A stretch of 64,000 nucleotides of DNA from an uncultured SAR86 cluster bacterium (GTDB lineage Bacteria; Pseudomonadota; Gammaproteobacteria; Magnimaribacterales; TMED112), in NCBI GenBank assembly GCA_902563885.1, contig CACEYZ010000001.1:211676-275675 (forward strand). Reading direction: 5' to 3'. The notes under the pieces are model-generated. The model did no database searches. It saw nothing but the letters and a program-made list of their open reading frames with translations, and had not been told where the DNA came from. Positions 35,936-44,360 of the stretch are shown here, in pieces. Each line of letters begins with the position of its first letter. The first letter of the stretch is position 1. Made by a program: the position numbers and the translations under genes.

Positions 35936-37327
35936 TTAATTAATACGATTTTTGTTTATTTGATCAATTGATGCATTAACAAACTTTTTATCTTCATCGC
36001 TTGATATATCTTCCAATAATTTATTAGCATCATCCAAATATTTATCTGCATCTGGCCAAGGACCTTTTTCGTTAAATCGCGTTACAACTAAATTTCTACA
36101 ATGAATTAAATAATCCTGGGGTGCAGTATCTGGAAATTCTTGTGCACATATACGTTTTGCAAATTGTATATACCTATCGTCATCAAGTGAGTTAATAATC
36201 TTAATTTTTTCATCTAAATTAGATTCATCATGAAATTTGTTAAAAATATCAATATCTTTTTTTGTTAAAAAGCCCCCACTATAAAGGCTTTGTTCAGGAA
36301 TATCCGTAGGTTTACTTTCATATGTTTTATTGTTGAAAATATCTAGAACCTTATCTAAGAAATTTTTATTTTCTTTAATTATGTCTCTGTTTTTTCTATA
36401 TAAATCAAGATTTTCTATTTTCACATTGTCTTTATTCAAAGTTTCTAATGATATTAAAGAGTTAGATCTTGAAACATTTATTTTTTTAAATGGTAATGTT
36501 TTTTTTGAATTAATTAAGTGCTCAAGCTCTGAATAAGATAAGTCAAAATAATCAATGGGATCGAAATTTAAATTGAAGCTTACTAGCAATTGATTAGATA
36601 TATTTGCAGAACTGAAAACATAAACAGGATTATTATTACCATATCTAGTGCAGTCAAAATGAATTTCATTACTTGTTAGATGTTCAATTTTCTTTATTTT
36701 GTTTGTTGTTAAAATTATTTCTTCAAAATAATTTGGCACATTTTTTTTTATTTGTTTAATCAATTCATATAAGAATATACAATCTGCATAAGCATCATGC
36801 GCATCTGTTGTGTCGATACCATAGCTTTTTGCAATATTCTCAAGCTTAAAACTGACCTTTTTATCTATATAAGGTAAGTCGAAATCATTCTTATAAAATA
36901 TTGCTAGGGGAAAAAGTTTTGGCAGTACATCAAGGCGTGATCTTGGCTCTCTACTTGTAAAATACGGATCAATTAAATTCCAAAAAAATTGTCGACGCAT
37001 AACTTCCTCGTCAAACATATCGCCGTTGTATGAGATGAATATACTATCTGAAAAGTCTGTCCATGATTTCCATTTTTCCCATGTAGATTTTATTAATTGA
37101 TAATGGGTAATTTCATTATCGAATGCATCAATTTTTTTATTTGTAAGTAATGCTCCAGGTGAAAATAATGACCATGGTAATGGAGAGCATGAAAAGTTGA
37201 ATGAATCTTTTTTATTTAAATCTTGATCGTAAAGTATTGAAGCAATTTGAATGACCTGATTAAAGTCTTTTTCAGGACCACTCATATTAGTAGTTGTTTC
37301 AGTATCGTAAACGACTAAATTAGGCAT
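35936..37327 (-). CDS. sbcB: Exodeoxyribonuclease I
   Basis: The 463-residue enzyme starts VVYDTETT (first DEDDh motif), then FISYNGDMFDEEVMRRQF and DAHDAYADC with the catalytic His and Asp. The length matches E. coli SbcB (475) with its SH3-like and helical domains. It degrades single-stranded DNA 3' to 5' in recombination and mismatch repair. It overlaps the glutaredoxin gene by eight bases and is last in a lipoprotein-grx-sbcB set. Confidence 0.9.
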   Translation of the reverse strand: MPNLVVYDTETTTNMSGPEKDFNQVIQIASILYDQDLNKKDSFNFSCSPLPWSLFSPGALLTNKKIDAFDNEITHYQLIKSTWEKWKSWTDFSDSIFISYNGDMFDEEVMRRQFFWNLIDPYFTSREPRSRLDVLPKLFPLAIFYKNDFDLPYIDKKVSFKLENIAKSYGIDTTDAHDAYADCIFLYELIKQIKKNVPNYFEEIILTTNKIKKIEHLTSNEIHFDCTRYGNNNPVYVFSSANISNQLLVSFNLNFDPIDYFDLSYSELEHLINSKKTLPFKKINVSRSNSLISLETLNKDNVKIENLDLYRKNRDIIKENKNFLDKVLDIFNNKTYESKPTDIPEQSLYSGGFLTKKDIDIFNKFHDESNLDEKIKIINSLDDDRYIQFAKRICAQEFPDTAPQDYLIHCRNLVVTRFNEKGPWPDADKYLDDANKLLEDISSDEDKKFVNASIDQINKNRIN

Positions 37328-37544
37328 CTACTTTTTCTTTAAGCTCGTAAAAACCTCCCACAAGCAATCCATTCAGGGTAATTACAGGAACAGTCTTCAT
37401 GTTTGGCGCAACATTTCTCATTTCATCAAAATTCTCAGCTGATTCATCAATATATACTTCTTCAAATGGAAGGTTATTTGCTGCAAGTAAAGATTTTGCT
37501 CTTATACAGTATCCACAAGATTTGGTGGAATAAATCTTATACAT
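37320..37544 (-). CDS. grxC: Glutaredoxin, GrxC type
   Basis: The 74-residue protein has the CGYC redox motif (residues 10-13), the cis-Pro TVPVITLNG and GG(F) glutathione-binding end. It is slightly shorter than E. coli GrxC (83). It reduces disulfides using glutathione. It shares one base with the upstream lipoprotein gene and overlaps sbcB by eight bases. Confidence 0.88.
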   Translation of the reverse strand: MYKIYSTKSCGYCIRAKSLLAANNLPFEEVYIDESAENFDEMRNVAPNMKTVPVITLNGLLVGGFYELKEKVDA

Positions 37545-37831
37545 CAGAAATCTCCAGGCTTTTCAATAATTTCCTTTTCATTGATAATTTCGACATTTGG
37601 ATCAGGAACTGGATTTTTCTTTGGCATTCTTGAAGCAGATCTATGACAGATGAATAGCTCTTCACCTTGATAAATATCGATAGTTACATAATCGCACATC
37701 TGTTCAAGCTCATTTAATTTTTTATCTCTCTGCACTTCTCTCTCTGATTTCTCTTTATTTAATTCTGTAGTAGCGCAACTTGAAGTAATGATTAGTGTAA
37801 TGATTAAAGTTAGAATGTTATTTTTACTCAT
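37544..37831 (-). CDS. Small lipoprotein of unknown function
   Basis: The 95-residue protein has a signal peptide with lipobox SSC at residue 19. The mature chain is highly charged, with three KE/ER-rich stretches, two cysteines (QMCDYVTI and LFICHRSAS) and a Pro-rich segment MPKKNPVPDPN. The cysteines may pair or bind a ligand. Its ATG lies only two bases from the start of the divergent glpK gene. I see no family match. Confidence 0.6.
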   Translation of the reverse strand: MSKNNILTLIITLIITSSCATTELNKEKSEREVQRDKKLNELEQMCDYVTIDIYQGEELFICHRSASRMPKKNPVPDPNVEIINEKEIIEKPGDF

Positions 37832-37833
37832 AT

Positions 37834-39279
37834 ATGAATTATAAAATACTTACAATCGACCAGGGAACAACTAGTTCAAGATCAATTACATATGATATTA
37901 ATGGGGGCACAATTGAATCTAGTCAATATGAATATCCATTAATTTACCCTGAAGATGGTTGGGTAGAGATAGATCCACGAGTATTAATTGATTCAGTTAC
38001 AAAATCCTTAAATGATATTGATAAGAACGATATTGAATTGATATCTATCACAAATCAAAGAGAGACTACTATTGTATGGGAAAAACAATCTGGTAAACCA
38101 ATTTATAACGCGATTGTATGGCAGGATAGGAGAACATCACAATATTGCGAAAGCATAAGAACAGATAATCTTGAAAAGAATATACAAGACAAAACTGGAC
38201 TTATCTTAGATCCATATTTTTCAGCAACAAAAATTAAATGGATTCTTGAGAATGTTAGTGGAGCAAAAGAAAAAGCTGCTAATGGTGAGCTATGTTTTGG
38301 CACTGTCGATACATATTTGATGTACAAACTTTCTGAGGGGAAAATTTTTAAAACAGATATCACTAATGCGTCAAGAACAATGCTATTTAATATAAATACT
38401 CTTTCTTGGGATGCAGATTTATTAGATATTTTTGGAATAGATAAATCACTTCTTCCAGAAGTTGTCATGTCAGATTCTTCTTTTGGCCGTATTGAGAAAA
38501 TTAATAATGCTGAAATTCATGGTGTACTTGGAGATCAGCAAGCTGCATTATTTGGTCAAGGATGTTTTGAAGAAGGAGACTCAAAAAGTACTTATGGAAC
38601 AGGGTGTTTCTTAATGTCTAATATCGGCAAAAAACCAGTTCTATCACAAGAGAAATTGCTTACTACAGTAGGTTTTAGTTTTGGTGGAGATGTATATTAT
38701 GCAATGGAAGGAAGTATTTACTCTGCAGGTACAGTAGTTCAATACTTAAGAGACAACCTTGATTTTTTTGACAAAAGTCCTGAATCAGAGAAATTTCTAA
38801 GAACAAATGGTAATAGTAATGGAGTCATATTTATACCAGCTTTTACCGGACTTGGTGCACCGTACTGGAATTCAGAAATAAGAGCCTCTTTTTATGGAAT
38901 AACTAGAGACAGTAGCAAGGAAGATTTAATTAATGCAGCTTTTAAATCAATTTCATTTCAATCAAAAGAAATACTTAATTGTTTTGAAAAATCTGGAATT
39001 AATATAAATATCTTAAATGTTGATGGAGGAATGGTGGAAAATAAGAAATTTGTTCAACAATTAGCTACTCTTCTCAATAAAAATGTAAATGTTCCTGATA
39101 ATAAAGAGTCTACTGCATTTGGCGTCGCTGCATTAGCTGGTATTTCTAAAGATGTTATGGATAAAAATGTAATTCTTGAACAAAAAAGAGATGTTGTAAA
39201 ACCCATAACCAGTGAAAATGATGATTTAGAGAATAGTTACGCAGAATGGAAAAATTATCTCGATAAAATTTTATCCTAA
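37834..39279 (+). CDS. glpK: Glycerol kinase
   Basis: The 481-residue FGGY-family kinase begins ILTIDQGTTSSRS and has WQDRRTS, GVLGDQQAALFGQGCF, and the glycerol-kinase end AFGVAALAG. It phosphorylates glycerol to sn-glycerol-3-phosphate. No glpF or glpD lies nearby. The start is only two bases from the start of the divergent lipoprotein, so the promoter must lie within that gene or the mRNA be nearly leaderless. Confidence 0.95.
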   Translation: MNYKILTIDQGTTSSRSITYDINGGTIESSQYEYPLIYPEDGWVEIDPRVLIDSVTKSLNDIDKNDIELISITNQRETTIVWEKQSGKPIYNAIVWQDRRTSQYCESIRTDNLEKNIQDKTGLILDPYFSATKIKWILENVSGAKEKAANGELCFGTVDTYLMYKLSEGKIFKTDITNASRTMLFNINTLSWDADLLDIFGIDKSLLPEVVMSDSSFGRIEKINNAEIHGVLGDQQAALFGQGCFEEGDSKSTYGTGCFLMSNIGKKPVLSQEKLLTTVGFSFGGDVYYAMEGSIYSAGTVVQYLRDNLDFFDKSPESEKFLRTNGNSNGVIFIPAFTGLGAPYWNSEIRASFYGITRDSSKEDLINAAFKSISFQSKEILNCFEKSGININILNVDGGMVENKKFVQQLATLLNKNVNVPDNKESTAFGVAALAGISKDVMDKNVILEQKRDVVKPITSENDDLENSYAEWKNYLDKILS

Positions 39280-39708
39280 CCAGCGGCTGGTTGATGCAGC
39301 ATATTTTTCCCAGTCTTTGCCAAATTTCTCTTTTAATTTGACTTCTTCATGAGGAATCCAAGTTTTATGTATGATTAATACAAATATTACTGGTATTACT
39401 AATGCTGATAATGACTGCATAAAACAAGCTGATGAAATTAATATTCCAGCCATTCCAAGATAAATAGGATTTCTTGAGAATGAAAAAGGACCAGAAGTAA
39501 CTAATTTTTCAGGTTGGCCATCAGGAATTATTGTTGTTTCATTTTTGAAAAGCTCTCTTGCTGCTAAAGCGATACAACCAATTGATCCAACTAGCAAAAG
39601 AAATCCAAATAGAAGACTGAGATCAACAGTTAATGGCAACAAATTGAATAATAAAATTTGAATAATTAAACAACCAAGAGTTATTACTGGTGGAAAAGTT
39701 AATTTCAT
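39271..39708 (-). CDS. Isoprenylcysteine carboxyl methyltransferase-family membrane protein
   Basis: The 145-residue protein has four membrane segments and the family motif GPFSFSRNPIYLGM followed later by HEEVKLKEKFG. These are typical of small ICMT/PEMT-like methyltransferases that use S-adenosylmethionine on lipophilic acceptors. The acceptor in bacteria is usually unknown. It overlaps the end of glpK by nine bases in convergent orientation. Confidence 0.78.
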   Translation of the reverse strand: MKLTFPPVITLGCLIIQILLFNLLPLTVDLSLLFGFLLLVGSIGCIALAARELFKNETTIIPDGQPEKLVTSGPFSFSRNPIYLGMAGILISSACFMQSLSALVIPVIFVLIIHKTWIPHEEVKLKEKFGKDWEKYAASTSRWLG

Positions 39709-39734
39709 AAATGAAGTCTACAATTTTTTTAAAG

Positions 39735-39762
39735 AAAAAAAACCCCTCAGGTTAGTGAGGGG
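39735..39762 (-). terminator. Rho-independent terminator after the TonB receptor operon
   Basis: On the minus strand a seven-base stem CCCCTCA/TGAGGGG with a six-base loop is followed by eight consecutive T residues. It lies about 190 bases after the TonB receptor stop and 41 bases after the small peptide gene, so it probably ends their shared transcript. Confidence 0.9.
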
Positions 39763-39802
39763 CGAAGTAGTGAAAGCTCTTTCAGGAATGTAATATAAGG
39801 GA

Positions 39803-39907
39803 TCAGAAAGCGACTTTCACTTCATGAGAGACTAATTCTGAGAGTGCAGGCAAGCATGACGGGCACATTGTATTGATCATATTAATGCAAGGGTGAATAT
39901 GATTCAT
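39803..39907 (-). CDS. Small Cys/His-rich peptide downstream of TonB receptor
   Basis: A 34-residue frame starting MNHIHPCINM, containing MCPSCLPA and ending SHEVKVAF. A GTG start at 39937 would make it 44 residues (adding MDGKLRSVDI). It lies 14-44 bases after the TonB receptor stop and before the shared terminator. Three cysteines (one in HPC, two in CPSC) and three histidines suggest metal or redox binding. A GAGG lies 12 bases before the ATG, a rather long spacing. The end of the frame overlaps a GAAAG/CTTTC hairpin. I know of no matching family; it may instead be untranslated RNA. Confidence 0.45.
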   Translation of the reverse strand: MNHIHPCINMINTMCPSCLPALSELVSHEVKVAF

Positions 39908-39950
39908 TATGTCAACTGACCTCAGCTTGCCATCCACTATCTATCAAACT

Positions 39951-42014
39951 CTAAAAAGTATACCTAAGTGATAGTCTCGCATTTTGTGGCTCTCCTACAG
40001 ATGCTTGATGAGAACTATGTGAGTGTGGAAAATAAAGTTCATCTCTCACATTTTCAACATTCACTTGAAGAGTTAAATCTGATGAAACATCATAGTAAGC
40101 CCCAAAATCAACTCTTGTATACTCTGGTAAGTATCTGCTGGTGTTATTGTTACTTATATATGATTTACCTTGATCAGTGAATCCAAGTGCCCAACCAAAC
40201 TTATCATTAACTCTGTATTGAGCAAATACGGATAAAGTATTTTTCGGAATTTCTCTAGGTTCACCACCAGTGCTTGTTTCACCGTCCATTTGAGCATAGG
40301 CAACCGCAATATTTAGATTGTCATTTACCTGTCCCTTTAGTTCAAGTTCGACTCCATCAACCTGTAAGCCGACTATCTCAGCAGATTCACCATCGGATGT
40401 TCTTGTAGCAATTGTTTGCTCACTATCAAACATGCTTACAGTGAAACTTAAATCTTTTGAAATAGCCCATTTCATACCAAATTCAGTATTTTCAAATACA
40501 TCTGGATCTAAAGCAGCTGCACTTGCTGTAAGTTTTTTGTATTGCTCACCTGATCTTGGTAAGAAACTTTGACTCATGCTGTAGTAAATAGATACTTCGT
40601 CTCTTGGCTTAAATACGATACCAGCTCTTGGAGAAAATTCTTCATCCTCTCTTGATTGCGATGAACCTGCTTTTAAATCATCAACAGTGATATCAAATGT
40701 GTCCATTCGTCCACCCAACATTAAAAGTAGTTTATCGCTTACAGCAATTTGGTCCTGAATATAAAAGGATGAAACAGCTATATCTGACTCAGTTCTACTT
40801 TTTAATTTTGTTGCAAAATCAAATGCTGTAGCAACACCTAAATTAGTAATTGAGAAATCAAGAGGTCTAGTCACAATAAAGCTCTCTTTATCTGACCCGC
40901 TAGTTATCCAGTAACTGTCATATCTGGTATTTTTATTTTGTGTATCAATTACTTCTGTACCCACTAAGAGAGTATGCTTCATTCCACCAAAATCTAATTC
41001 ACTTACTAGATTGGCAGACATCATGAAGTTATCTCTTTCAGTTGGATCGTAGTAACCATCCATAGTTACAACATTAGTTGTAGAGTCATATGCAGCAGCA
41101 TAAAGGTTTTGATACATCTTTTCATAATCACTGGATAATACTGAGATATTTAATTTGCTAGTGTCAGAAAGCATATGGCTGATATTTGCTCTCATAATAT
41201 TTGCTGTTAATGTTTGTAAATTTTGATCTTCATCACCAAATACAATTTTTTCAAATCTCTCAACAGGTTCACCATCAGCAGTAGGTATTCCTCTATCAAT
41301 AAATCTTTCATGATCTGCATATTCATAAGATAGATCTAGTGTAGTTTTATCACTTACTAGGACTTTAAGGGTTGGGTTAAAACCAACTCTTTCGCCATAG
41401 TAAAAATCTCTGTGATTAGCTAAATCATCGGTGTGAAAATTAATTCTCAGTGCAGAATTATTGCCTGTTGCCATGTTGTAGTCACCCGCAACATCAAATG
41501 CACCAAATGAATCAAAGCCTGCATCTACTGAACCGAAAACTTCTCCAACAGTTGCCTTTTTTGTTACTCTGTTGATAATTCCACTTGTTCCACCTCTACC
41601 GAATAAAAGTGCATTAGGGCCTCTAAGTATTTCTACTTGTTCAAGGTTATATAGAGAACGATAATATTGAACATCATCTCTCATACCGTCTAAATAAAAG
41701 TCAGCAGTAGATCTTACCCCACGAAAAACAACGGCATCTCTGTGCCCTTCTCCCTGTGAAGTATTCACTCCAGGAGTATATCTAACGATATCTCCAATTT
41801 GTCTAAAACCCTGTTTACGGATGTCTTCGTCTGTAACAATTGTTACTGTTTGAGGAACATTAATAACAGGTACAGGTGTTTTTAAAGCGTTTACTTGATC
41901 AGAATAAAGAACTTTACCTTTAACAACAATCTCTTCTACTTCATCATCAGAATCGGATTGCGCTACTATTGATGTAGCAAGCAGTAAAAATAGAATTTTA
42001 CTTAAATCTTTCAT
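39951..42014 (-). CDS. TonB-dependent siderophore receptor
   Basis: The 687-residue protein has a signal peptide (MKDLSKILFLLLATSIVAQ), a TonB box-like EEIVVKGK, a plug domain (TVTIVTDEDIRKQGFRQIGDIVRYTPGV, RGVRSTADFYLDGMRDDVQYYRS, VEILRGPNALLFGRGG) and a beta-barrel ending in ARLSLRYTF with terminal Phe. These features match the FhuA/Fiu-like TonB-siderophore receptor group, which takes up ferric siderophores across the outer membrane. Two Fur-like boxes lie just upstream, so it should be induced by iron limitation. Confidence 0.93.
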   Translation of the reverse strand: MKDLSKILFLLLATSIVAQSDSDDEVEEIVVKGKVLYSDQVNALKTPVPVINVPQTVTIVTDEDIRKQGFRQIGDIVRYTPGVNTSQGEGHRDAVVFRGVRSTADFYLDGMRDDVQYYRSLYNLEQVEILRGPNALLFGRGGTSGIINRVTKKATVGEVFGSVDAGFDSFGAFDVAGDYNMATGNNSALRINFHTDDLANHRDFYYGERVGFNPTLKVLVSDKTTLDLSYEYADHERFIDRGIPTADGEPVERFEKIVFGDEDQNLQTLTANIMRANISHMLSDTSKLNISVLSSDYEKMYQNLYAAAYDSTTNVVTMDGYYDPTERDNFMMSANLVSELDFGGMKHTLLVGTEVIDTQNKNTRYDSYWITSGSDKESFIVTRPLDFSITNLGVATAFDFATKLKSRTESDIAVSSFYIQDQIAVSDKLLLMLGGRMDTFDITVDDLKAGSSQSREDEEFSPRAGIVFKPRDEVSIYYSMSQSFLPRSGEQYKKLTASAAALDPDVFENTEFGMKWAISKDLSFTVSMFDSEQTIATRTSDGESAEIVGLQVDGVELELKGQVNDNLNIAVAYAQMDGETSTGGEPREIPKNTLSVFAQYRVNDKFGWALGFTDQGKSYISNNNTSRYLPEYTRVDFGAYYDVSSDLTLQVNVENVRDELYFPHSHSSHQASVGEPQNARLSLRYTF

Positions 42015-42028
42015 AATATTTCATGTCG

Positions 42029-42068
42029 TGAATGATTCTCAAAATGTAAATGAGAATGATTCTCGTTT
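42029..42068. promoter_or_regulatory. Two Fur-box-like operators between the TonB receptor and the dioxygenase gene
   Basis: The stronger site at 42050-42068 reads ATGAGAATGATTCTCGTTT, nearly palindromic and matching the Fur pattern of GAGAATGATTCTC. A weaker, half-conserved copy (GAATGATTCTC) lies at 42030-42040, about 21 bases away. Both are between divergent start codons 117 bases apart, so Fur could control the receptor and also the dioxygenase gene. Confidence 0.8.
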
Positions 42069-42131
42069 AGTATATGTTCATTAAAATAGAAAGCAAGGAT
42101 TTTTTTTATAAATATCTGATATAGTTAATTG

Positions 42132-43325
42132 ATGAAATCTAATATAGATTTTGAACTCTCAGATGTAAGTAGTTTTTTATCCAATGTTGAACCACTTAAA
42201 GAAATAGTTACTAATTGTGAAAAAATAAAATTAGTTCATAACATTTCATCAAATCTTCCTAAGTTAATGCTAACTAATCAGATTCGTCCTGCTATTGATA
42301 GATTGTCTGAAGAGTCACTTTTGATGAACTTTAATGAATTAAATGAGAGAGAATTAAGACTTCTTAATGTTCAATTTTCTTTTATTGGCCATGCTTACAT
42401 ATACGGAGGCTCATCTCCCCTTTCTAAACTTCCAGCATCATTAGCTAAACCTTGGGTAGAGATTTCTCATAAACTTGGTCGTCCAGCTGTACTTAGCTAT
42501 GCAAGTTATTGTCTAGATAATTGGTTTAAAATTAATGAGGATGATCCAATTTCTTTGGATAATGTTGCTCTTATACATAATTTTCTAGGTGGAATTGATG
42601 AAGATTGGTTTGTAACTATTCATGTTTGTATTGAACATGCTGCAAGAGGTGCAATTAAATCAGCAGTTCAAATTTCAAAATTATTTCAAGAAGATAACGT
42701 TTCTAAAAAAGAAATTTATGAAAATCTAAATCAGCTAAAAAATTCCTTCATTGAAATAAATCATATCTTTAGAAAAATGCCTGAAAAATGTGATCCTTAT
42801 ATCTACTATCACAGAGTAAGGCCATATATTTTTGGCTGGAAAAATAATCCTGATTTAAAGAATGGAGTGATATACGAAGGTTGTTTTGAAGACAAACCAC
42901 AATTTTATAGAGGTGAAACTGGAGCACAAAGCTCCATAGTTCCAACCATGGATGCTTTGTTTAATGTCTCTCATGAAAAGGATGAATTGCGTGATTATCT
43001 TGATGAGATGCGTGGATACATGCCTCCAGCACACAGACAACTTATTGAGTACGTTGAGAAATACAGTAATCTAAAAAGTTTTATTAAAGACAATAAACAT
43101 ATCGAAGATCTCTATAATGAATCACTTATTGAAATAAGCGCTTTTAGAACACAACATTTACAGTACGCAGCTGACTACATACATAAACAAAATACTAAAT
43201 CAACATTATTTGGTTCAGGTGGTTCAGTTGTAAGAGGAACGGGCGGAACTCCATTTATGAAATACCTGAAAAAGCACAAAGATGAGACTGATAAAACTAA
43301 ATTAGATTCTAATAAGCAACAATAA
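42132..43325 (+). CDS. Indoleamine 2,3-dioxygenase-like haem protein
   Basis: A 397-residue protein (ATG at 42132; the frame is open from a TTG just before it). Family motifs include FYRGETGAQSS, MRGYMPPAHRQLIE, the probable proximal haem ligand His342 in RTQHLQ and the C-terminal GTGGTPFMKYL (about residue 370). IDO opens the indole ring of tryptophan to N-formylkynurenine using haem iron and oxygen. Bacterial members exist, and some may act on other substrates. No kynurenine formamidase or kynureninase gene is in the window. It is divergent from the Fur-controlled receptor. Confidence 0.85.
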   Translation: MKSNIDFELSDVSSFLSNVEPLKEIVTNCEKIKLVHNISSNLPKLMLTNQIRPAIDRLSEESLLMNFNELNERELRLLNVQFSFIGHAYIYGGSSPLSKLPASLAKPWVEISHKLGRPAVLSYASYCLDNWFKINEDDPISLDNVALIHNFLGGIDEDWFVTIHVCIEHAARGAIKSAVQISKLFQEDNVSKKEIYENLNQLKNSFIEINHIFRKMPEKCDPYIYYHRVRPYIFGWKNNPDLKNGVIYEGCFEDKPQFYRGETGAQSSIVPTMDALFNVSHEKDELRDYLDEMRGYMPPAHRQLIEYVEKYSNLKSFIKDNKHIEDLYNESLIEISAFRTQHLQYAADYIHKQNTKSTLFGSGGSVVRGTGGTPFMKYLKKHKDETDKTKLDSNKQQ

Positions 43326-43382
43326 TGAAACAATATAATATTAATTTATTGATTAATGTAAATTTGTGTTTATATCTAGGTG

Positions 43383-44360
43383 ATGTCTAAACTAATAAAA
43401 AATACATTTACTGCGTTATCTATTGTACTTCTTGCTGCTTGCGGAGGCGGAGGAGGCGGCGGAGGCGGCGGAATGAGTGGCGGCGGCGGCTATGGTCCCT
43501 CTCCAACACCTGCACCAACACCTGCACCAACACCTGCACCTACACCTGCACCTACACCTGCACCTACACCTGCACCAACACCGGCACCGGCTCCGGCACC
43601 AGATGTAGCGGTAACAAGCATAAATGCAAACTTAACAACCGGTGGCAATACAGAGATTATTCAAATGTCCGGTAATACTACAGAATCTGCTTCTGCTGAT
43701 ACTCGTACCGTTTATGTATATTTCTTTGACTCACCAGGTATTAAAAACAGCACCACTTGGACTGATGGTTATGAATTTGCTACAACAAAAGATACAAACT
43801 CTTTTAGTGTTGCTTCTGGAATTTCAGCTACGTTCGGCAAAAATAATAATCATGTTACTTCTAATGATCACCAACTGTATCAATACAATATGGATATGAC
43901 CTCCTCTGATTATTTAGCTCATGATGCATCAAACCTCGTATCTGCTGTTGGTTTGGATGGAAAGCCTGTAAAGGAAACAACCTTTAAAGTTACCTCTACA
44001 AGTTCGCCAGATAAATATTATATAGATGGCATGTTGGCGCCAAGCTTAACATTAGAGAGAGGGAAAACTTATAGGTTTGACTTAGGGGATTCTACAAATA
44101 GTACTCATCCGTTTAGGATATCTACTACCAAAGATGGCACACATGGCGGTGGAACTACTTACACAAGAGATAACTACGTAACAAGAGAAGCTGGTAGAAC
44201 TTATGATACTAATATGGGACCAAATACCATTCTAGAATTAATAATCGACTCTGAAACACCAGATACACTTTACTACTACTGTACGGTTCATCCAAATATG
44301 GCAAATGATGCGGTAATTAATATTGTTGACGCTGGTCAAGGTGGAAGTACTTATAACTAA
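43383..44360 (+). CDS. Lipoprotein with Gly- and Pro-Thr-Ala-rich linker and cupredoxin-like C-terminal domain
   Basis: A protein of about 325 residues. The signal peptide ends at lipobox LAAC; then a run of glycines and a (PTPA) repeat linker (about residues 40-75). A middle domain is unrecognised. The C-terminal domain (about 215-320) has DGMLAPSLTLERGKTYRFDL, STHPFRIST, DGTHGGG and YYYCTVHPNM, giving His, Cys, His and Met as possible type 1 copper ligands. I recall similar domains in marine bacterial surface proteins and marine phage structural proteins. The ATG at 43383 follows an AGG; a GTG lies one codon upstream. Confidence 0.75.
   Translation: MSKLIKNTFTALSIVLLAACGGGGGGGGGGMSGGGGYGPSPTPAPTPAPTPAPTPAPTPAPTPAPTPAPAPAPDVAVTSINANLTTGGNTEIIQMSGNTTESASADTRTVYVYFFDSPGIKNSTTWTDGYEFATTKDTNSFSVASGISATFGKNNNHVTSNDHQLYQYNMDMTSSDYLAHDASNLVSAVGLDGKPVKETTFKVTSTSSPDKYYIDGMLAPSLTLERGKTYRFDLGDSTNSTHPFRISTTKDGTHGGGTTYTRDNYVTREAGRTYDTNMGPNTILELIIDSETPDTLYYYCTVHPNMANDAVINIVDAGQGGSTYN
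43503..43598 (+). repeat. Eight 12-base tandem repeats encoding a Pro-Thr-Pro-Ala linker
   Basis: The unit CCAACACCTGCA (with CCT variants) is repeated about eight times, the last two degenerating to CCAACACCGGCA and CCGGCTCCGGCA. It encodes (PTPA)n in the lipoprotein. With the adjacent GGCGGA-rich polyglycine stretch it is the most GC-rich spot of the window. Repeat number may vary between strains. Confidence 0.93.

Noticed and set aside
39968..40180. Plus-strand frame within the TonB receptor
   Set aside because: It is antisense to a conserved beta-barrel end and has no own start context.
43503..43598. Tandem repeats as a possible CRISPR array
   Set aside because: The 12-base units are contiguous with no spacers and keep the reading frame of the linker.
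43439..43675. Alternative plus-frame reading through the lipoprotein repeats, giving an Arg- and Cys-Thr-rich protein
   Set aside because: It is a shadow of the Gly and Pro-Thr-Ala repeats in another frame; the lipoprotein frame has a signal peptide, lipobox and domain.
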